Of a stretch of DNA of 64,000 nt, positions 23,201 to 33,613 are shown one piece after another. The notes under the pieces were generated by a model, which searched no databases, had not been told where the DNA came from, and worked only from the letters and a program-made list of their open reading frames with translations. The number at the start of each line of letters is the position of its first letter. The first letter of the stretch is position 1. The DNA lies in the NCBI GenBank assembly GCA_009767595.1, contig VSDK01007345.1:94921-158920 (forward strand). Direction: 5' to 3'. Position numbers and translations under genes: made by a program. Source of the stretch: Symbiodinium kawagutii (Eukaryota; Sar; Dinophyceae; Suessiales; Symbiodiniaceae).

Positions 23201-24963
23201 NNNNGGCCGAGCAGGAGTTGCTTCGGCCTGAACCCTCCTAGGAGGTGGGTGATCGGGTGGAGTTGGTGTGCGCGTTGGCGCAGACGACACTGATGTTGCG
23301 GGTTCCCTGGGATTGGCACCAACAGGACCCTTTCCCCTTCCCTTGCCCTTTTCCAGTCGCCCCTTGTAGGCAGGACCCTTACCAGATGCACGAACCGATG
23401 GATAAAGGGTTCTCTCACGGGAGTAGGGGCGATCGATGACTCTCCACAGATCGTCACAAGTGGGGAAATCAACGTCGGTACAGTATCGTTGCGCGCGTTG
23501 CACGCCGTAACCCAAAACAGGCAAGCCCTCGGAATCTACGAAATCTGCGAATGGTGGCCAGTAATGGTACAATGCCGCCGCCAATTGCTGTTCGTCAGAT
23601 AGATCACGGCGAGTATCCCAAGTCAACAGGTCCCCCTAGGTGTCCTCTCAGGTTGCGTCTCGGATGGATGTGGTGGTGTGATTGGTGCTGGCGCAGGCGC
23701 CGCCTTGCCCTTGGCCTTGGATTCCACCCTAGGGCTTACCCTCGGCGCAGGACTACGTGTTCTGGGAGGATCTTGAGCTGGTCCTGGCAATGGTCCTCGA
23801 CGCGACGAAGTGTTCCTGGGAGGTCCCCTCTGATCGTCTCTGCGCAAAGTTGGTTGCCAAGCACCTGCAGCAGCCGCACGGGATGGCACAGGTGGTGTTG
23901 GTGGACGCCGAGCAGGAGTTGCTTCGGCCTGAACCCTCCTAGGAGGTGGGTGATCGGGTGGAGTTGGTGTGCGCGTTGGCGCAGACGACACTGATGTTGC
24001 GGGTTCCCTGGGATTGGCACCAACAGGACCCTTTCCCCTTCCCTTGCCCTTTTCCAGTCGCCCCTTGTAGGCAGGACCCTTACCAGATGCACGAACCGAT
24101 GGATAAAGGGTTCTCTCACGGGAGTAGGGGCGATCGATGACTCTCCACAGATCGTCACAAGTGGGGAAATCAACGTCGGTACAGTATCGTTGCGCGCGTT
24201 GCACGCCGTAACCCAAAACAGGCAAGCCCTCGGAATCTACGAAATCTGCGAATGGTGGCCAGTAATGGTACAATGCCGCCGCCAATTGCTGTTCGTCAGA
24301 TAGATCACGGCGAGTATCCCAAGTCAACCAAAAATCGCAATCGGTATCGTTGGCAAGCTCGTAGTGGGCTTGGGGTGGCCTATAGTGTGGTCCAGTTAGA
24401 TTCCTACGGCAGAAGTGCCAATGGGATTCTTGACTATTGAGGAACCGCACTTTTTGTCCCTTGATTTGGTTTTGCCACCCACCGCGAGTTCCTCGCGTCC
24501 TAGCTTTGGGTTCCGGCGCGCCTACGGCAGCACCCTCCACTGATGCACGAGCTCCTCCCGGTGCCTCTCCCTCCAAGACTGCAGGAACTCCGCCTGGGGC
24601 TTGGCCGTCGGTATCAGAAGATGACGAAGCGGGATCTGGATGAGGTTCACGGGGTGGAGTGGACACTGGTGCGGCGGACGCACCCTCAACAATTGGAGTG
24701 GATGGAATTAGAGTTGGGTGATCACCTGACGCGTGGGCCGCGTCCTGAACAACGGATGATGACACACCGGATGCTTCGGCTACAAGTGCACTTGCCGGCT
24801 GGGCCTCAGTGGCGACTTCCTCCTTCACCTCGGTAGCCGGGGCGGGATGGTCGGCTGACGATGGGGCAGCTGGTGTGCTTGCAGACGCGCCAGGGGCTGC
24901 GTCCGGAACCGAAGGGCGCTCGCTCATGCACGCTACGGCAAGAGCGAGCGAATAGTGGGGCAA
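20298..24963 (-). CDS. Long intronless Pro/Ser/Ala-rich ORF with C-terminal HAD-like domain
   Basis: One reading frame is open from an ATG at 24963 (second Met MSERPSVPDA at about 24927 is an alternative) to a stop at 20298, if a duplicated segment at about 22947-23628 is removed; the flanks then join in frame to give about 1327 residues. The N-terminal third is low-complexity with a folded-looking block (ESHWHFCRRNLTGPHYRPP to FPTCDDLWRVIDRPYSRERT). The middle is Pro/Arg/Ser-rich and likely disordered. The C-terminal ~190 residues contain LIRLFLDWHGVVDLGLREKF, then VGVITFSG, then HILFDDRQDIVKEC, matching the order of haloacid dehalogenase motifs I, II and IV. Motif I reads DWHGV instead of DxDx(T/V), so the usual second Asp is His. 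Absence of introns contrasts with neighbours and suggests a retroelement ORF1 or retrogene. The family is not recognised. Confidence 0.65.
22947..24330. repeat. Near-identical direct duplication (~690 bp) inside the long ORF
   Basis: 22947-23628 and 23629-24330 are nearly identical, offset by 682 bp on the left side and 701 bp on the right side of the N gap. A few substitutions separate the copies. Keeping one copy restores a single open frame, so a collapsed or mis-scaffolded haplotype is the simplest explanation; a real recent tandem duplication cannot be excluded. Confidence 0.85.
23142..23204. other. Assembly gap (63 N)
   Basis: Run of 63 N inside the first copy of the duplicated segment. 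The second copy covers the corresponding sequence (around 23823-23905). Confidence 1.
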
Positions 24964-25731
24964 ACCGGTGCTACCAAAGTGTTGCCCAAAAGATGATCAA
25001 ACCGTAAGAAACAATACGGCTGATAACCAATTAAACAGGGGGACCGCTCGGGGTGTAGCACCGCTGCGGCAGCCCTGTATTTTACTTGAGCCAAATGATC
25101 ACACACTAAGAAGTTCAACCCGGACCTTGCTGGGTGACTGGAAGAGTGTGAGATGTACATGTTGAATGTGGTCTAATCCTACGACGGATGCATAGCTCAT
25201 AGTAGTAAGGATATACTGTACATATACCAGGGCCGCGGGGTATGTAATATTTCAACTATCAATCATCATAAACTACTGTTCACCACAGATTAACCCTATG
25301 GAGCCATCATTAACCATTATCACATCTTATCAGTATGAAGGTTTGGTCAACCACCCTAGCAACTACCAGTATCAATAATCACCACCATCATCCATCATCA
25401 TTTGCCAGCATCAATCATGAAATCATCCATCAACCAACCTATCATGATTAAAAATCAATTCCCTAATCTACCACCATGAAACCACCACTCACCATCATCA
25501 ACAATGACTTTCCATCATTATCCACCCTCATGAACCATCAACCACCGTCATCCACCATCATTTGCAACCACCATGATTGATGCTGGCAAATGATGATGAT
25601 TGACCACCATTAAACCACCATTGAACCACCACTACACCACCATTGAACCACCTTTACAACACCATTAAACCACCATTTTCTCCATCCCACCAGCACTCAC
25701 TTCCAGCCTTCCCCTGTGGCATCCACGGCAG
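24964..25731. other. Divergent strand-switch region
   Basis: To the left all recognised genes are on the minus strand; to the right all exons are on the plus strand. The first ~230 bp are unique sequence flanking the long ORF's start. From about 25260 the AC-rich CCATCA/ACCACC repeats that mark the right block's introns begin. Divergent switches separate unidirectional gene blocks in dinoflagellate chromosomes; promoter elements cannot be pinpointed here. Confidence 0.5.
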
Positions 25732-25840
25732 GCGCTGCTGCTGCAGCTCCGCGAAGCGGAGCATCGGCTGCAGAGCGAGGCCAGCGAAGTGCAACGGCTC
25801 CGACGCGACGCGTCGCTGGCCGAGCGCAACGGCGGCACGG
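25732..25840 (+). CDS. Coiled-coil exon
   Basis: After CAG acceptor, the frame reads ALLLQLREAEHRLQSEASEV then QRLRRDASLAERN, a clear heptad pattern with GC-rich third positions. A GT donor lies at 25841. The two other frames are also open but give no helix pattern. First recognised exon of the plus-strand block, though a start codon is not visible, so earlier exons may exist. Confidence 0.75.
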
Positions 25841-26287
25841 GTGGTGGGTGGTGATGGCTGGTGATGGTTTAAGGTTGGCATATGGATGGCATGTGGTTGG
25901 TTTTAGGCTTGGTGGATGGCATATGGTTGGATTTTTGTTAGGTTGGATTTTTGCTTGGCAGATGTTTTTAGTGAATAGGATGGTTTATGTTGTTCACGCT
26001 TGGTTTTTTTGGTTGATTTTGTGGTTGGTTAATGATATGTTGAGGATGGTTGGGGGGTGGTTCATGGTGGTTGGTTTATGATGGGCTATAATGGTCGTCA
26101 AGGTGGTCGAACGGGTAGTGGTGGTTGGTGAATGACTATCATTGGATGGTTTTTGAAGACTTGGGGGGAGCCGACTTCGCTTCTGAGGAATGCCATCCGT
26201 AATGCTCAAGCGAGCGCACCACTAATGATTCTGGTTGATCATTGTGGTTCACATCGGGTTTCTGAGTGGTTGATAGTCATTCATGAC

Positions 26288-26387
26288 CTGGGTGGTGGTT
26301 TGAATCATGCTTTCTTTTCCCCTAGTATTTACAAATGGTTGGCTGGTTGACTCATATTGTTCATAGGGGTTGAAACCGCCAACCAGT
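26288..26387. mobile_element. Family A inverted-repeat element (copy 1)
   Basis: Begins CTGGGTGGTGGTTTGAAT and ends GGGGTTGAAACCGCCAACCAG, near-complementary ends about 19 bp long; internal TTTTCCCCTAGT and CATAGGGG motifs are shared with other copies. Flanked by TGAC on both sides. Confidence 0.7.
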
Positions 26388-26590
26388 GACACTTGAAGAT
26401 GGGCATTCAGTGTTTCGATCAAGTACAGTATCTGCCGCGATGATCATATAACCGTGAGATTATCTTTGCTTCATCCTTGCCAATGATTGGCTCACAATGG
26501 TCATACACCATGGTCTGTAGGTCGTTGACAATATGGGGCAAGTGAAAACTTAAAAAGTGGGAGAGATTGATCATGCCTGTTAATGATGAT

Positions 26591-26689
26591 CTGGTTGGTG
26601 GTTCTAAACATGTTGTATTTTCCCTAGTAATCATTGACAAATGGCTGGTGGACTAACATTTTTCCTGGGGGTTGAAACCACCCACCAGT
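26591..26689. mobile_element. Family A inverted-repeat element (copy 2)
   Basis: Starts CTGGTTGGTGGTTCTAAAC, ends GTTGAAACCACCCACCAG, with internal TTTTCCCTAGTAATCATTG. Length and layout as the other family A copies. Confidence 0.75.
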
Positions 26690-26753
26690 GATGGTTGACA
26701 ATGTTTTACTTGCTGATTTCTCCTTGCTGGCCCCCACCATGGGGCCCAACGAG

Positions 26754-26843
26754 GCAAGAACAGGACGAAACCCTGGCCTCGTTTTGGGCTTTGCAGACTT
26801 CCTTCAAGCACGAAATGGAGGAGGCCTCAAGGTGCCGCGATGC
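26754..26843 (+). CDS. Coiled-coil exon
   Basis: Frame reads QEQDETLASFWALQTSFKHE then MEEASRCRDASW after an ACGAG acceptor. Donor is either GTGCCG at 26844 or GTGCCGCG at 26832. The amphipathic, Glu/Lys/Arg-rich pattern fits the neighbouring coiled-coil exons. Confidence 0.6.
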
Positions 26844-26912
26844 CTCATGGGGGGTGCCGTGGGAATGACAACCACGGTGGTGCTGTGCTTAAGGTCTTAA
26901 CCAAGGGCTGAT

Positions 26913-26961
<49 letters not shown>

Positions 26962-27766
26962 CGACACGGATATGGATATGGATATGGATATGGGTATGGG
27001 TATGGGTATGGATGATGGATCTTGTTATGGATGATGGGTATGGATATGGATGATGGATATGGATGATGGATATGGATGATTGATATTGGCTGATATGGAT
27101 TGATTGCTGAAAGCCTTTGATGACTGATGATGACAGAAATTCTAGGGCTGGGTGATCTTCAATGGTGGTTCGCAATGCTTGGTCTTGGCTATGGTCAAGT
27201 CATGGCTAATGCGATTTAATGCCTGAGAGACTAGTTCATACCGAATGAGTTCATCCGACGGTTTGATAAAGCACTTGTGAGTAGCTAATGATGGTAAATG
27301 ATTGGGTTGAACAATGACCAATAGGCTAATAGTGCGTAATTGATGCTGATTCATTAGCCAAGCTACATCCAACCTGACCTACATTTTTCTATACTTTGCT
27401 TGGGATTTGTTGGGTATATATAGGGTATATATATATATATATATATCTGGCTCCCGGCTGTCAACCTCCGCTTCAACACTGATCTTGCTGATGGATTCCT
27501 GGTTAAAGTTGACCATGTCATGCTTGATCCGTCATCAACTATTCTGAACCATTGTTCACCATCCTTGGGTTGATAAAACCATAAAAAACCACGCAAAAAA
27601 GTGTAAAACCACAGAATAACCCTGCTTCTTAGCGATTAGTGATTATTGCCCCCTATCAAACCATATAAAGCCATGTGCAACCACTATAACCAACGATTAT
27701 CGGATGGGTTCTATGGCTTGAGAAACCATTGATCCCATGTTGATCGGCCCCAGCCAAGCTCTTCAG
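26844..27766. other. Intron with (GAT)n and (GATATG)n microsatellites
   Basis: 26912-26962 is a GAT repeat, 26966-27080 a GATATG/GGATAT repeat, 27420-27446 a TA run. The rest shows no exon. Confidence 0.7.
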
Positions 27767-27819
27767 GTTCCGCGAATCCACCTGCAACCTGGAGGAGGCG
27801 CGGATAGCGGCAGGGCCAC
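27767..27819 (+). CDS. Short helical exon
   Basis: After CTTCAG the frame reads FRESTCNLEEARIAAGP; GT donor at 27820. Short but in the same GC-rich coiled-coil style. Confidence 0.45.
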
Positions 27820-29029
27820 GTGTAGCAGGGCTGTCCCTTGCAGCTCATCAGTTTGTAGCCCTGGTAGGGGGAACACTGCCGAGTTCATGTTGTTTTTGTG
27901 GTCTTGGAAGGGATTTCTACTGTCTTATCAGATTTTTCTAGTGGTTTTATAGCGATGTTCTAGAGGTGACAATCACCAAGAATAATGATCAATCAACTAT
28001 GCTTGATGGTGTGATTCACATTTTTTAAAGTTGCCCCCAACGTATGAAACCAAATGGTTGGTTGGTTGGTTGGCAAGCATATGTTTCATAGGGGTGGCGC
28101 AACCACCAACCAGCAAAAATCATGGTAAGCATTTTGACCAATTGGGGCACCACTATTTTTGCATGGCTCATTTGGGGCCGTTCCCATCGGCAGCGAACAC
28201 CGCCCTTGTAGGGAATACTCACTGGCTTGGAGAAATTTAGAGAACCTCCTTGGGAAAAATAGTCCCATGAACTTTCTCATGAGCCACTTCACAGGAGGCA
28301 AATAGATTAATTAGTAAGCTTATCCAGTAGACAAGCTTATCCAGCAGACTCAGACTAGACGCATGGGAGCAATACTTTGCCATTACTTGGGATAACCCTT
28401 TCAGCTGGGGTGATGATCTCCACTTGGGAAGCGACATGAAGTCAGCGTTTCAGGTTAGCCTTGAACCCATTGACAGCTCGAACGGTGCCCCAACAGCAGC
28501 TCCACTTCCATGTGGATGCCATAGGTGATAATCCCAGTTGCGTGGCACTGGAAATGAAACCTGTGAGCAGAGAGACCTTGATAAGTGGTTAACAATGGTT
28601 GGCAATCCAGAGAAATCTATAGAAATCTGGATTTTGCCCGGTTGGCCGTATATAAGTGGTCAATAATCGTCAACAGTGGTTGGCCATAGGGGGTGAGGAC
28701 AATCAACAGTTAAAAGTCATCCATGGTTGATTGATTATTTTCTTGAGGAGCCAACATGCTTCATCATGCTGCCCATGAATGCTTGAGAATGCCTCGGCAA
28801 GATCAATTAAGTGGCTCTACTGAGTGTTATGGATGTTGATGCTTAGTTCCTTTACTTGTACTGGTGATGGTTGTATAAGTCCCTCTAAAACAAAGAGTCA
28901 TTCGTAGGTATCCTTCATTGTGCCGGACGTAAAGAATTTGAGAGTCCCGCCAATCATGGTTTGGAATCTCAGCTGGTTTCGAGTTGCTGTTTGGAGATTC
29001 CTTCGTTGTTGTTATTGTTCTTGTTCTTG

Positions 29030-29061
<32 letters not shown>

Positions 29062-29132
29062 GGCTGTGGTGGTGGTTGAGCTTTACGACCCTGCCATGTC
29101 AACCATGGATGCCCCCCATGCAATCCTCACAG
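27820..29132. other. Intron with possible small exon and GTT/GGT run
   Basis: A family A element is at about 28003-28113. A weak exon candidate at 28440-28525 reads SAFQVSLEPIDSSNGAPTAA. 29003-29078 is a GTT then GGT repeat. Otherwise TG-rich intron. Confidence 0.4.
28003..28113. mobile_element. Family A inverted-repeat element (copy 3, diverged)
   Basis: Right end GGGGTGGCGCAACCACCAAC is typical; the left end (TTGATGGTGTGATTCACATT) is decayed. Confidence 0.45.
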
Positions 29133-29206
29133 CGTCAGGAGATGCAAAGCCTCTCACGGTCTCAGGGCGCCGAGTTGCGCGAGAGACTCCAAGCAGCACT
29201 TGAGCG
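29133..29206 (+). CDS. Coiled-coil exon
   Basis: After CTCACAG the frame reads RQEMQSLSRSQGAELRERLQ then AALER; GT donor at 29207. Clear heptad repeat. Confidence 0.7.
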
Positions 29207-29820
29207 GTTGATCATGCCATTGACCCTGTGAATGGTTGGTTAATGAAGGTTAGGCCCTGTCAATGGTTTCGAAGCTTGGTCCATGAAGGTTGGTCAATCA
29301 TGGTTTGTGATGGCGAATGGTAGTTACTCATGGTCAATGGTAGCTCCTGGGGTCCTGAATCGTTTCCAAAGGTGGTGGTAAGCCAGTTGATTGGCACAGG
29401 GTCAGTGACCTAAGTCTTATCTCATACCCAAAAGTCAGGCCCTGAATGGTTTTCTAAGGTGGTAGTCAGCCAGTTGACTGGTACACTAGTAGTTTCATCA
29501 TAGTAAGTATTAAGCCGGTTGATCATGCTTGATCTGTCACAGCAACTTTGGCTGGGGGGAGTCGCACTGGGACAAGCTCAACTGCTTAGGGTTGCGTGGT
29601 CATTGCATTTTCGTGGAGTTGTTGTTGGAATCTACTAATCCAAGGGTGGACTATTGGACTTTCTTGGTACTTCTTGGCTTTTTATCTGGGAATCTACGAA
29701 TTTTGGGAGTTATTGTTGGTTGTTCATATGTTTTGTTTCAAGCATTTCACCCCAGGACAGTGCACATAGAACTTGTTTAGTCCATCCCTCTGCGCGGGCC
29801 ATATCTGCCTTGCAGTTTCA
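29207..29820. other. Intron, TG-rich
   Basis: Degenerate GGTTGGT/CAATGG repeats from 29225 to about 29530, then less repetitive sequence up to the retrogene. No exon seen. Confidence 0.5.
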
Positions 29821-29822
29821 AT

Positions 29823-29836
29823 CACTTTGGCTCAAG
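29823..29836 (+). other. Relict dinoflagellate spliced-leader 3' end
   Basis: CACTTTGGCTCAAG matches 13 of the last 14 bases of the conserved dinoflagellate spliced leader (which ends CCATTTTGGCTCAAG). It sits 39 bp upstream of the ATG of an intronless ORF on the same strand, as expected for a trans-spliced mRNA copied back into the genome. Confidence 0.65.
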
Positions 29837-29875
29837 CTCTCCTCACAGTGAAGGTGCGTCCGCAGCCTTGCCTCA

Positions 29876-30619
29876 ATGCTCATCAGCAAATTGGTGGTGC
29901 TGGCAGGGCTGCAGGTCACAAGCTCAGCCACCACGTCAACCGAGCAGGTTTGTGGGGATGGTGATGAGTGCTTTCAGCGCCGTGAAGCCGAAGATCTTGC
30001 GATGCTTCAAACTGGTCATCCTCAATCCTTGGAGATCCTCTCGACTGCAGATATGTGCCAAGACTCGGAGTTCGCAGGAGAATTTCACAAAGATGATAGC
30101 ACCTGTGGCGACAACTCCCCGGCATCAATCTGCACACTGGCTCAATTGGCGGAGAACTATGAACCTTGTTGGCATGTTCCATTCAACTGTGAAGCAGCTT
30201 CCAGAGCAAAAGACATAAATTATCACTACTTCTCCCAAAAGTATGAGGGAGGATACATCCAAAGCACTGTCCTCACCCCACCGTCCTACGTTTGCATCAC
30301 CGGAACTTGTGTGAGCACGGCGGGTGAAGACATGAAAGGCGCAGTGACTCGGGAGTGCTACACATATGACGACCTGGAACCAGGGCAGAGTCTTCCCATT
30401 GGAAAAGATGGGGAGGTGATCACCAGTGCAAAGATCAGGTACAGATGCTGCCATGCACCGAGCTCATCGTCTCCCACAACCACGAGCCCGATCGAGACTC
30501 CAGAAACCACGAGCCGCACATCAACCACGAGCAGGGAGACCACCTGGAGCATCGTCCATGCAGATGAAACCACGAGATCCCCACATCGATACTGGAGCAG
30601 GGGATCCCCCGACGCTTAG
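29876..30619 (+). CDS. SL-tagged retrogene: secreted Cys-rich protein with Thr/Ser-rich tail
   Basis: A single uninterrupted ORF of 247 codons. The N-terminus MLISKLVVLAGLQVTSSAT looks like a signal peptide. The body carries about a dozen cysteines (for example QVCGDGDEC, STCGDN, CITGTC, YRCCHA), suggesting an extracellular disulfide-bonded domain, followed by a Thr/Ser/Pro-rich tail (SSSSPTTTSPIETPETTSRT). No family recognised. The neighbours are coiled-coil exons divided by huge introns, whereas this gene has none and has a spliced-leader remnant at 29823-29836; both point to retroposition of a mature mRNA into an intron of the host gene, in the sense orientation. No obvious poly(A) tract follows. 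Whether it is expressed is unknown. Confidence 0.7.
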   Translation: MLISKLVVLAGLQVTSSATTSTEQVCGDGDECFQRREAEDLAMLQTGHPQSLEILSTADMCQDSEFAGEFHKDDSTCGDNSPASICTLAQLAENYEPCWHVPFNCEAASRAKDINYHYFSQKYEGGYIQSTVLTPPSYVCITGTCVSTAGEDMKGAVTRECYTYDDLEPGQSLPIGKDGEVITSAKIRYRCCHAPSSSSPTTTSPIETPETTSRTSTTSRETTWSIVHADETTRSPHRYWSRGSPDA

Positions 30620-31062
30620 AATCGCTTAGAGCAGCTGTGAAACCTCAGTACTCTGAGAGATGCCGATCTGCAAGCATCAGCCATCGTTTCAATTTCTGAA
30701 TTCGCTGGCAGATGCGGGAAAAAATGCCACTGCGAATCGAGCATCATGCGGCTGTATGCTTGACAAATTCCACTGAAGGGGTTTGCGAGGAGGCCACTAG
30801 TAACGTTTGGAGTGCCAGGTCGTCGCCAAGCTGGGGAGGGTGCCGGGGGGGGCGTCCAGTAGTCCGACCTTAGTTTCCCTTTCGAAGCTTGAAAATATAT
30901 GAAAATATTGGAAACAGCGTAAAAGGAAGAGAATCCAGACTTGGCAAACGCTTCTCACTTCGTATTGATTCGCATTGCTTATTGATGCTTCGTGACGGTC
31001 AATGCTGCTTCAACTCATCAACACCGGTCAGATTAAACATTGAAAATGTTCAAATCACCAAG
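30620..31062. other. 3' flank of retrogene and intron
   Basis: No exon seen. Less repetitive than most introns here, possibly 3' UTR of the copied mRNA at its beginning. Confidence 0.35.
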
Positions 31063-31319
31063 GTAATGAGCTCGCGGAGGAGTATGAGGCCATGTCCAGT
31101 AGCCTGAGGCAACTGCCCCAGAGCTTGCAGGAGGAACTGCGCGTGCCAGCAGCTCCTGCCAGCAGCTGGTGCAGCGCCATGCAGAAGTTGTCCACCTTCG
31201 CGGCCTCCGTGCTACAAGAGAACGCCCAGCTACGGGAGAAGCTTCAGAATGGCCGCAGCGCCCAAGCATCCGCAGATGAAGCGGGGGGCGTGGAGCTCAA
31301 GGGACTGACGCTCAGCTGA
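31063..31319 (+). CDS. Coiled-coil exon, possible C-terminus
   Basis: Frame reads ELAEEYEAMSSSLRQLPQSL, then MQKLSTFAASVLQENAQLRE, ending ELKGLTLS and TGA at 31317-31319. Strong heptads and GC-rich third positions. If the TGA is used, the coiled-coil gene starting at or before 25732 ends here; alternatively splicing occurs just before (non-GT donor) and translation continues. Confidence 0.75.
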
Positions 31320-31921
31320 ACTTGGCCGTTTGGATCATGGGTGGTGGGGGGGTTCTGGTGGGTGGTGCGTTGTCACCATTTTGAATCAAGATGTTTCATT
31401 GTCAACCACAGGTGGTTCACCTTCAGTTGCTATCAACCATTTTGCGTCGCCGCTTTTGCTGTCTAACAATCGGCAATCATGACTCATTAATCGCTGATCA
31501 GCCACTCAATATTATCCTAGTCCTAGTCCTGAATCATGACCAATTGTGAACCCATTATCAACCAACTCCCACTTCTCAAGCAGCATCATTACCCAGCGTT
31601 AGGTTACCCATCATGAACCATCGTCAAACCAAACCATCTTTAAACCAGCATTAGACCATGATGATACCATCATGTCACCACCATTAAACCATCATGTTAC
31701 CACCATTAAACCATCAAGTCACCACCGTTCAACCAACAATTTACCACCATCAAACCAACAATTTACCATCATTAAGCCAACAATTTACCATCATATAAAC
31801 CATCAAGTCACCACCATTAAACCAACAATTTCCCATCATAAACCATCATTAAACCATGATTTCACCATCCCTCCGCGCCTCACCGTCCCTTCCTCCGCCC
31901 CCGTGGGGCCCCTCCACCGAG
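31320..31921. other. Intron or spacer: TG-rich then AC-rich
   Basis: 31320-31450 is TG-rich (GGGTGGTGGGGGGG, GGTGGTTC). 31560-31890 is AC-rich with tandem units such as CACCACCATTAAACCATCA. The switch occurs near 31480. No exon seen. Confidence 0.65.
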
Positions 31922-32059
31922 GAAGGAGCGGTGTGCCGCGGAGGACGCGTCGCGTTCCGCGTCGCGTTCCGCCTCGCCCTCCTCCCAGCTGCTCGAGGCC
32001 CATGCCGCGACGGCCAAGGCCGAGGCCATGGTGAAGACCCTGGAGAAACGACTGGCGAA
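31922..32059 (+). CDS. Coiled-coil exon
   Basis: After CACCGAG the frame reads KERCAAEDASRSASRSASPS then SQLLEAHAATAKAEAMVKTL and EKRLAK, with GTACGA donor at 32060. A continuation in another frame (ASELGQLGDRVA, 32071-32110) is also helix-like, so a tiny intron or indel may lie between. Confidence 0.7.
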
Positions 32060-33171
32060 GTACGAGCCATGGCCAGCGAGTTGGGGCAGCTGGGCGACCG
32101 GGTAGCAGTAGCAGTGAACCAACGGCGAGCCATGGGGATGATAAGTAACAGTTTTATAGGTTCATCTAAATGGCCAACCAACTAGTGGGGAATGACCAAC
32201 CAAGAAGTAACAACTAATAACAATGATAGCTGGTACATGGATAATGGTTAATAGGGGATATATACCAACGGCTTCATGGGGATGACCAACCAGTAATAAC
32301 AGGTTAATGGTTGATAATAGCTGGTTAATGGTTAATAATAGGGGATGATAAGTAACAATTATAAGTAACAACCAATAATAGCCGGTACATGGCTCATGGT
32401 TAATTGATAGGGGATATATACCAACTAATGGGGATGACCAACCAATAATTTAGCTGGTTCATGGTTAGTAAAAGCTGATGAATGGCTAATAATAGCTTGT
32501 TAATGGATGTTAATGGTCAATATTCATCAACAATAGGGGATATATACCAACTATATGGCGATTGGGCTAATGGTTAATAGACCAACCAACAATAGCTGGT
32601 TTAGCCGGTTGATCAATAGTTGTTTAATGGTTGATATATACCAGTTTTGGTTGATGATGATGGTTGGTAATGGATCAATATCAATGGCTGGTAAGCTGGC
32701 TAATAATGGTTAGTCACTAGTGGTTCATAAGCAACTAAAAACCAACTAATGGTTAATAAAGCTGGGGATGATAAGTAACAATTATAGGGGATATATACCA
32801 ACGACTGATGATGAGGGGAGGGGAGGACTGGTGAGGAAGGTGGTGAAAAACCTATGAGAACTGGTGGATGACTATGGTGTATATACCTGTGACTATGGTT
32901 TGGAAGCTTTTGTAAGTGAATAATGGTTAAACTATGGTGGAAAAGGGGTGAGCCATGCTGATGAGCACGGTGACGATGGTAAATATGGCTAATAGCCATG
33001 GGCGGTTGTTCATATGATAGCTAATATTCCATGGTTTATAGCCAATGATGAGTCAATAGCAGTGATATGGTGATAAATAGTGGTGAATACTATGATTCAC
33101 GCTCAGCTTCACCCTGGCTCTGGAAGTTGCATCGGTGTGAAACATGGCCATGGGTCCAACCAAGATGGTTA
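32060..33171. repeat. Intron: TG-rich array with a recurrent 16-bp motif
   Basis: GGTTAATGG-type repeats dominate. The motif GGGGATATATACCAAC recurs four times (about 32256, 32411, 32537 and 32789). No exon seen. Confidence 0.6.
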
Positions 33172-33278
33172 GGTCGACTGACGGGAGATCCATAAGAGTC
33201 GAGCAACGTGCCGCTCAAAGCTTGGTGGATTTGGGTGTCATGTTGGTGTGCGGCTTCTTGCGATTCCCGCTTGCGCTG
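33172..33278 (+). CDS. Exon candidate
   Basis: After GGTTAG the frame reads STDGRSIRVEQRAAQSLVDL then GVMLVCGFLRFPLAL, before a GTTGGC donor at 33279. Function unknown. Confidence 0.45.
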
Positions 33279-33494
33279 GTTGGCATCACCATATGACCAT
33301 GTTCAAACTAGTTAATGGCGACATTATATCACCATATGAATCATGACATGACCATCTAACCTGAATCATGACATCACCATCTAACATCATCTCACCATCC
33401 TGACAGCTCTGAAGCATATCATATGATCTGAAGCACCTGGCACTTCAGCGTCCAAGGAGAAGGGCCACTCCAACGGCGGGTTGAGCGTTCCCAG

Positions 33495-33613
33495 TGGCCC
33501 CAGCCGCCTGCGCTCGCCCCAGAAACGCCGTGGTCCCACCGCGCCCAGCGGCGGCCAAGGGCAGCGCGGCCAAGAGCGCCACCGTGGCGCTGCCCGCGCC
33601 TTGTCTTGGGATG
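33495..33613 (+). CDS. Ala/Pro-rich exon
   Basis: After TTCCCAG the frame reads APAACARPRNAVVPPRPAAA then KGSAAKSATVALPAPCLGM with almost all third positions G or C, and a GT donor at 33614. Other frames are open too, so the frame choice rests on codon bias. Confidence 0.5.

Larger units (their letters stand above)
25841..26753. other. Intron: TG-rich, with two inverted-repeat elements
   Basis: 25841-26290 is a degenerate TGGT/GGTTGG-rich stretch. Two ~100-bp family A elements follow (26288-26387 and 26591-26689). No exon seen apart from a weak open stretch near 26170-26215. Confidence 0.5.

Noticed and set aside
20298..24963. Plus-strand ORFs antisense to the HAD-like ORF
   Set aside because: Shorter, without protein character, and explained by the GC-rich codon usage of the minus-strand ORF.
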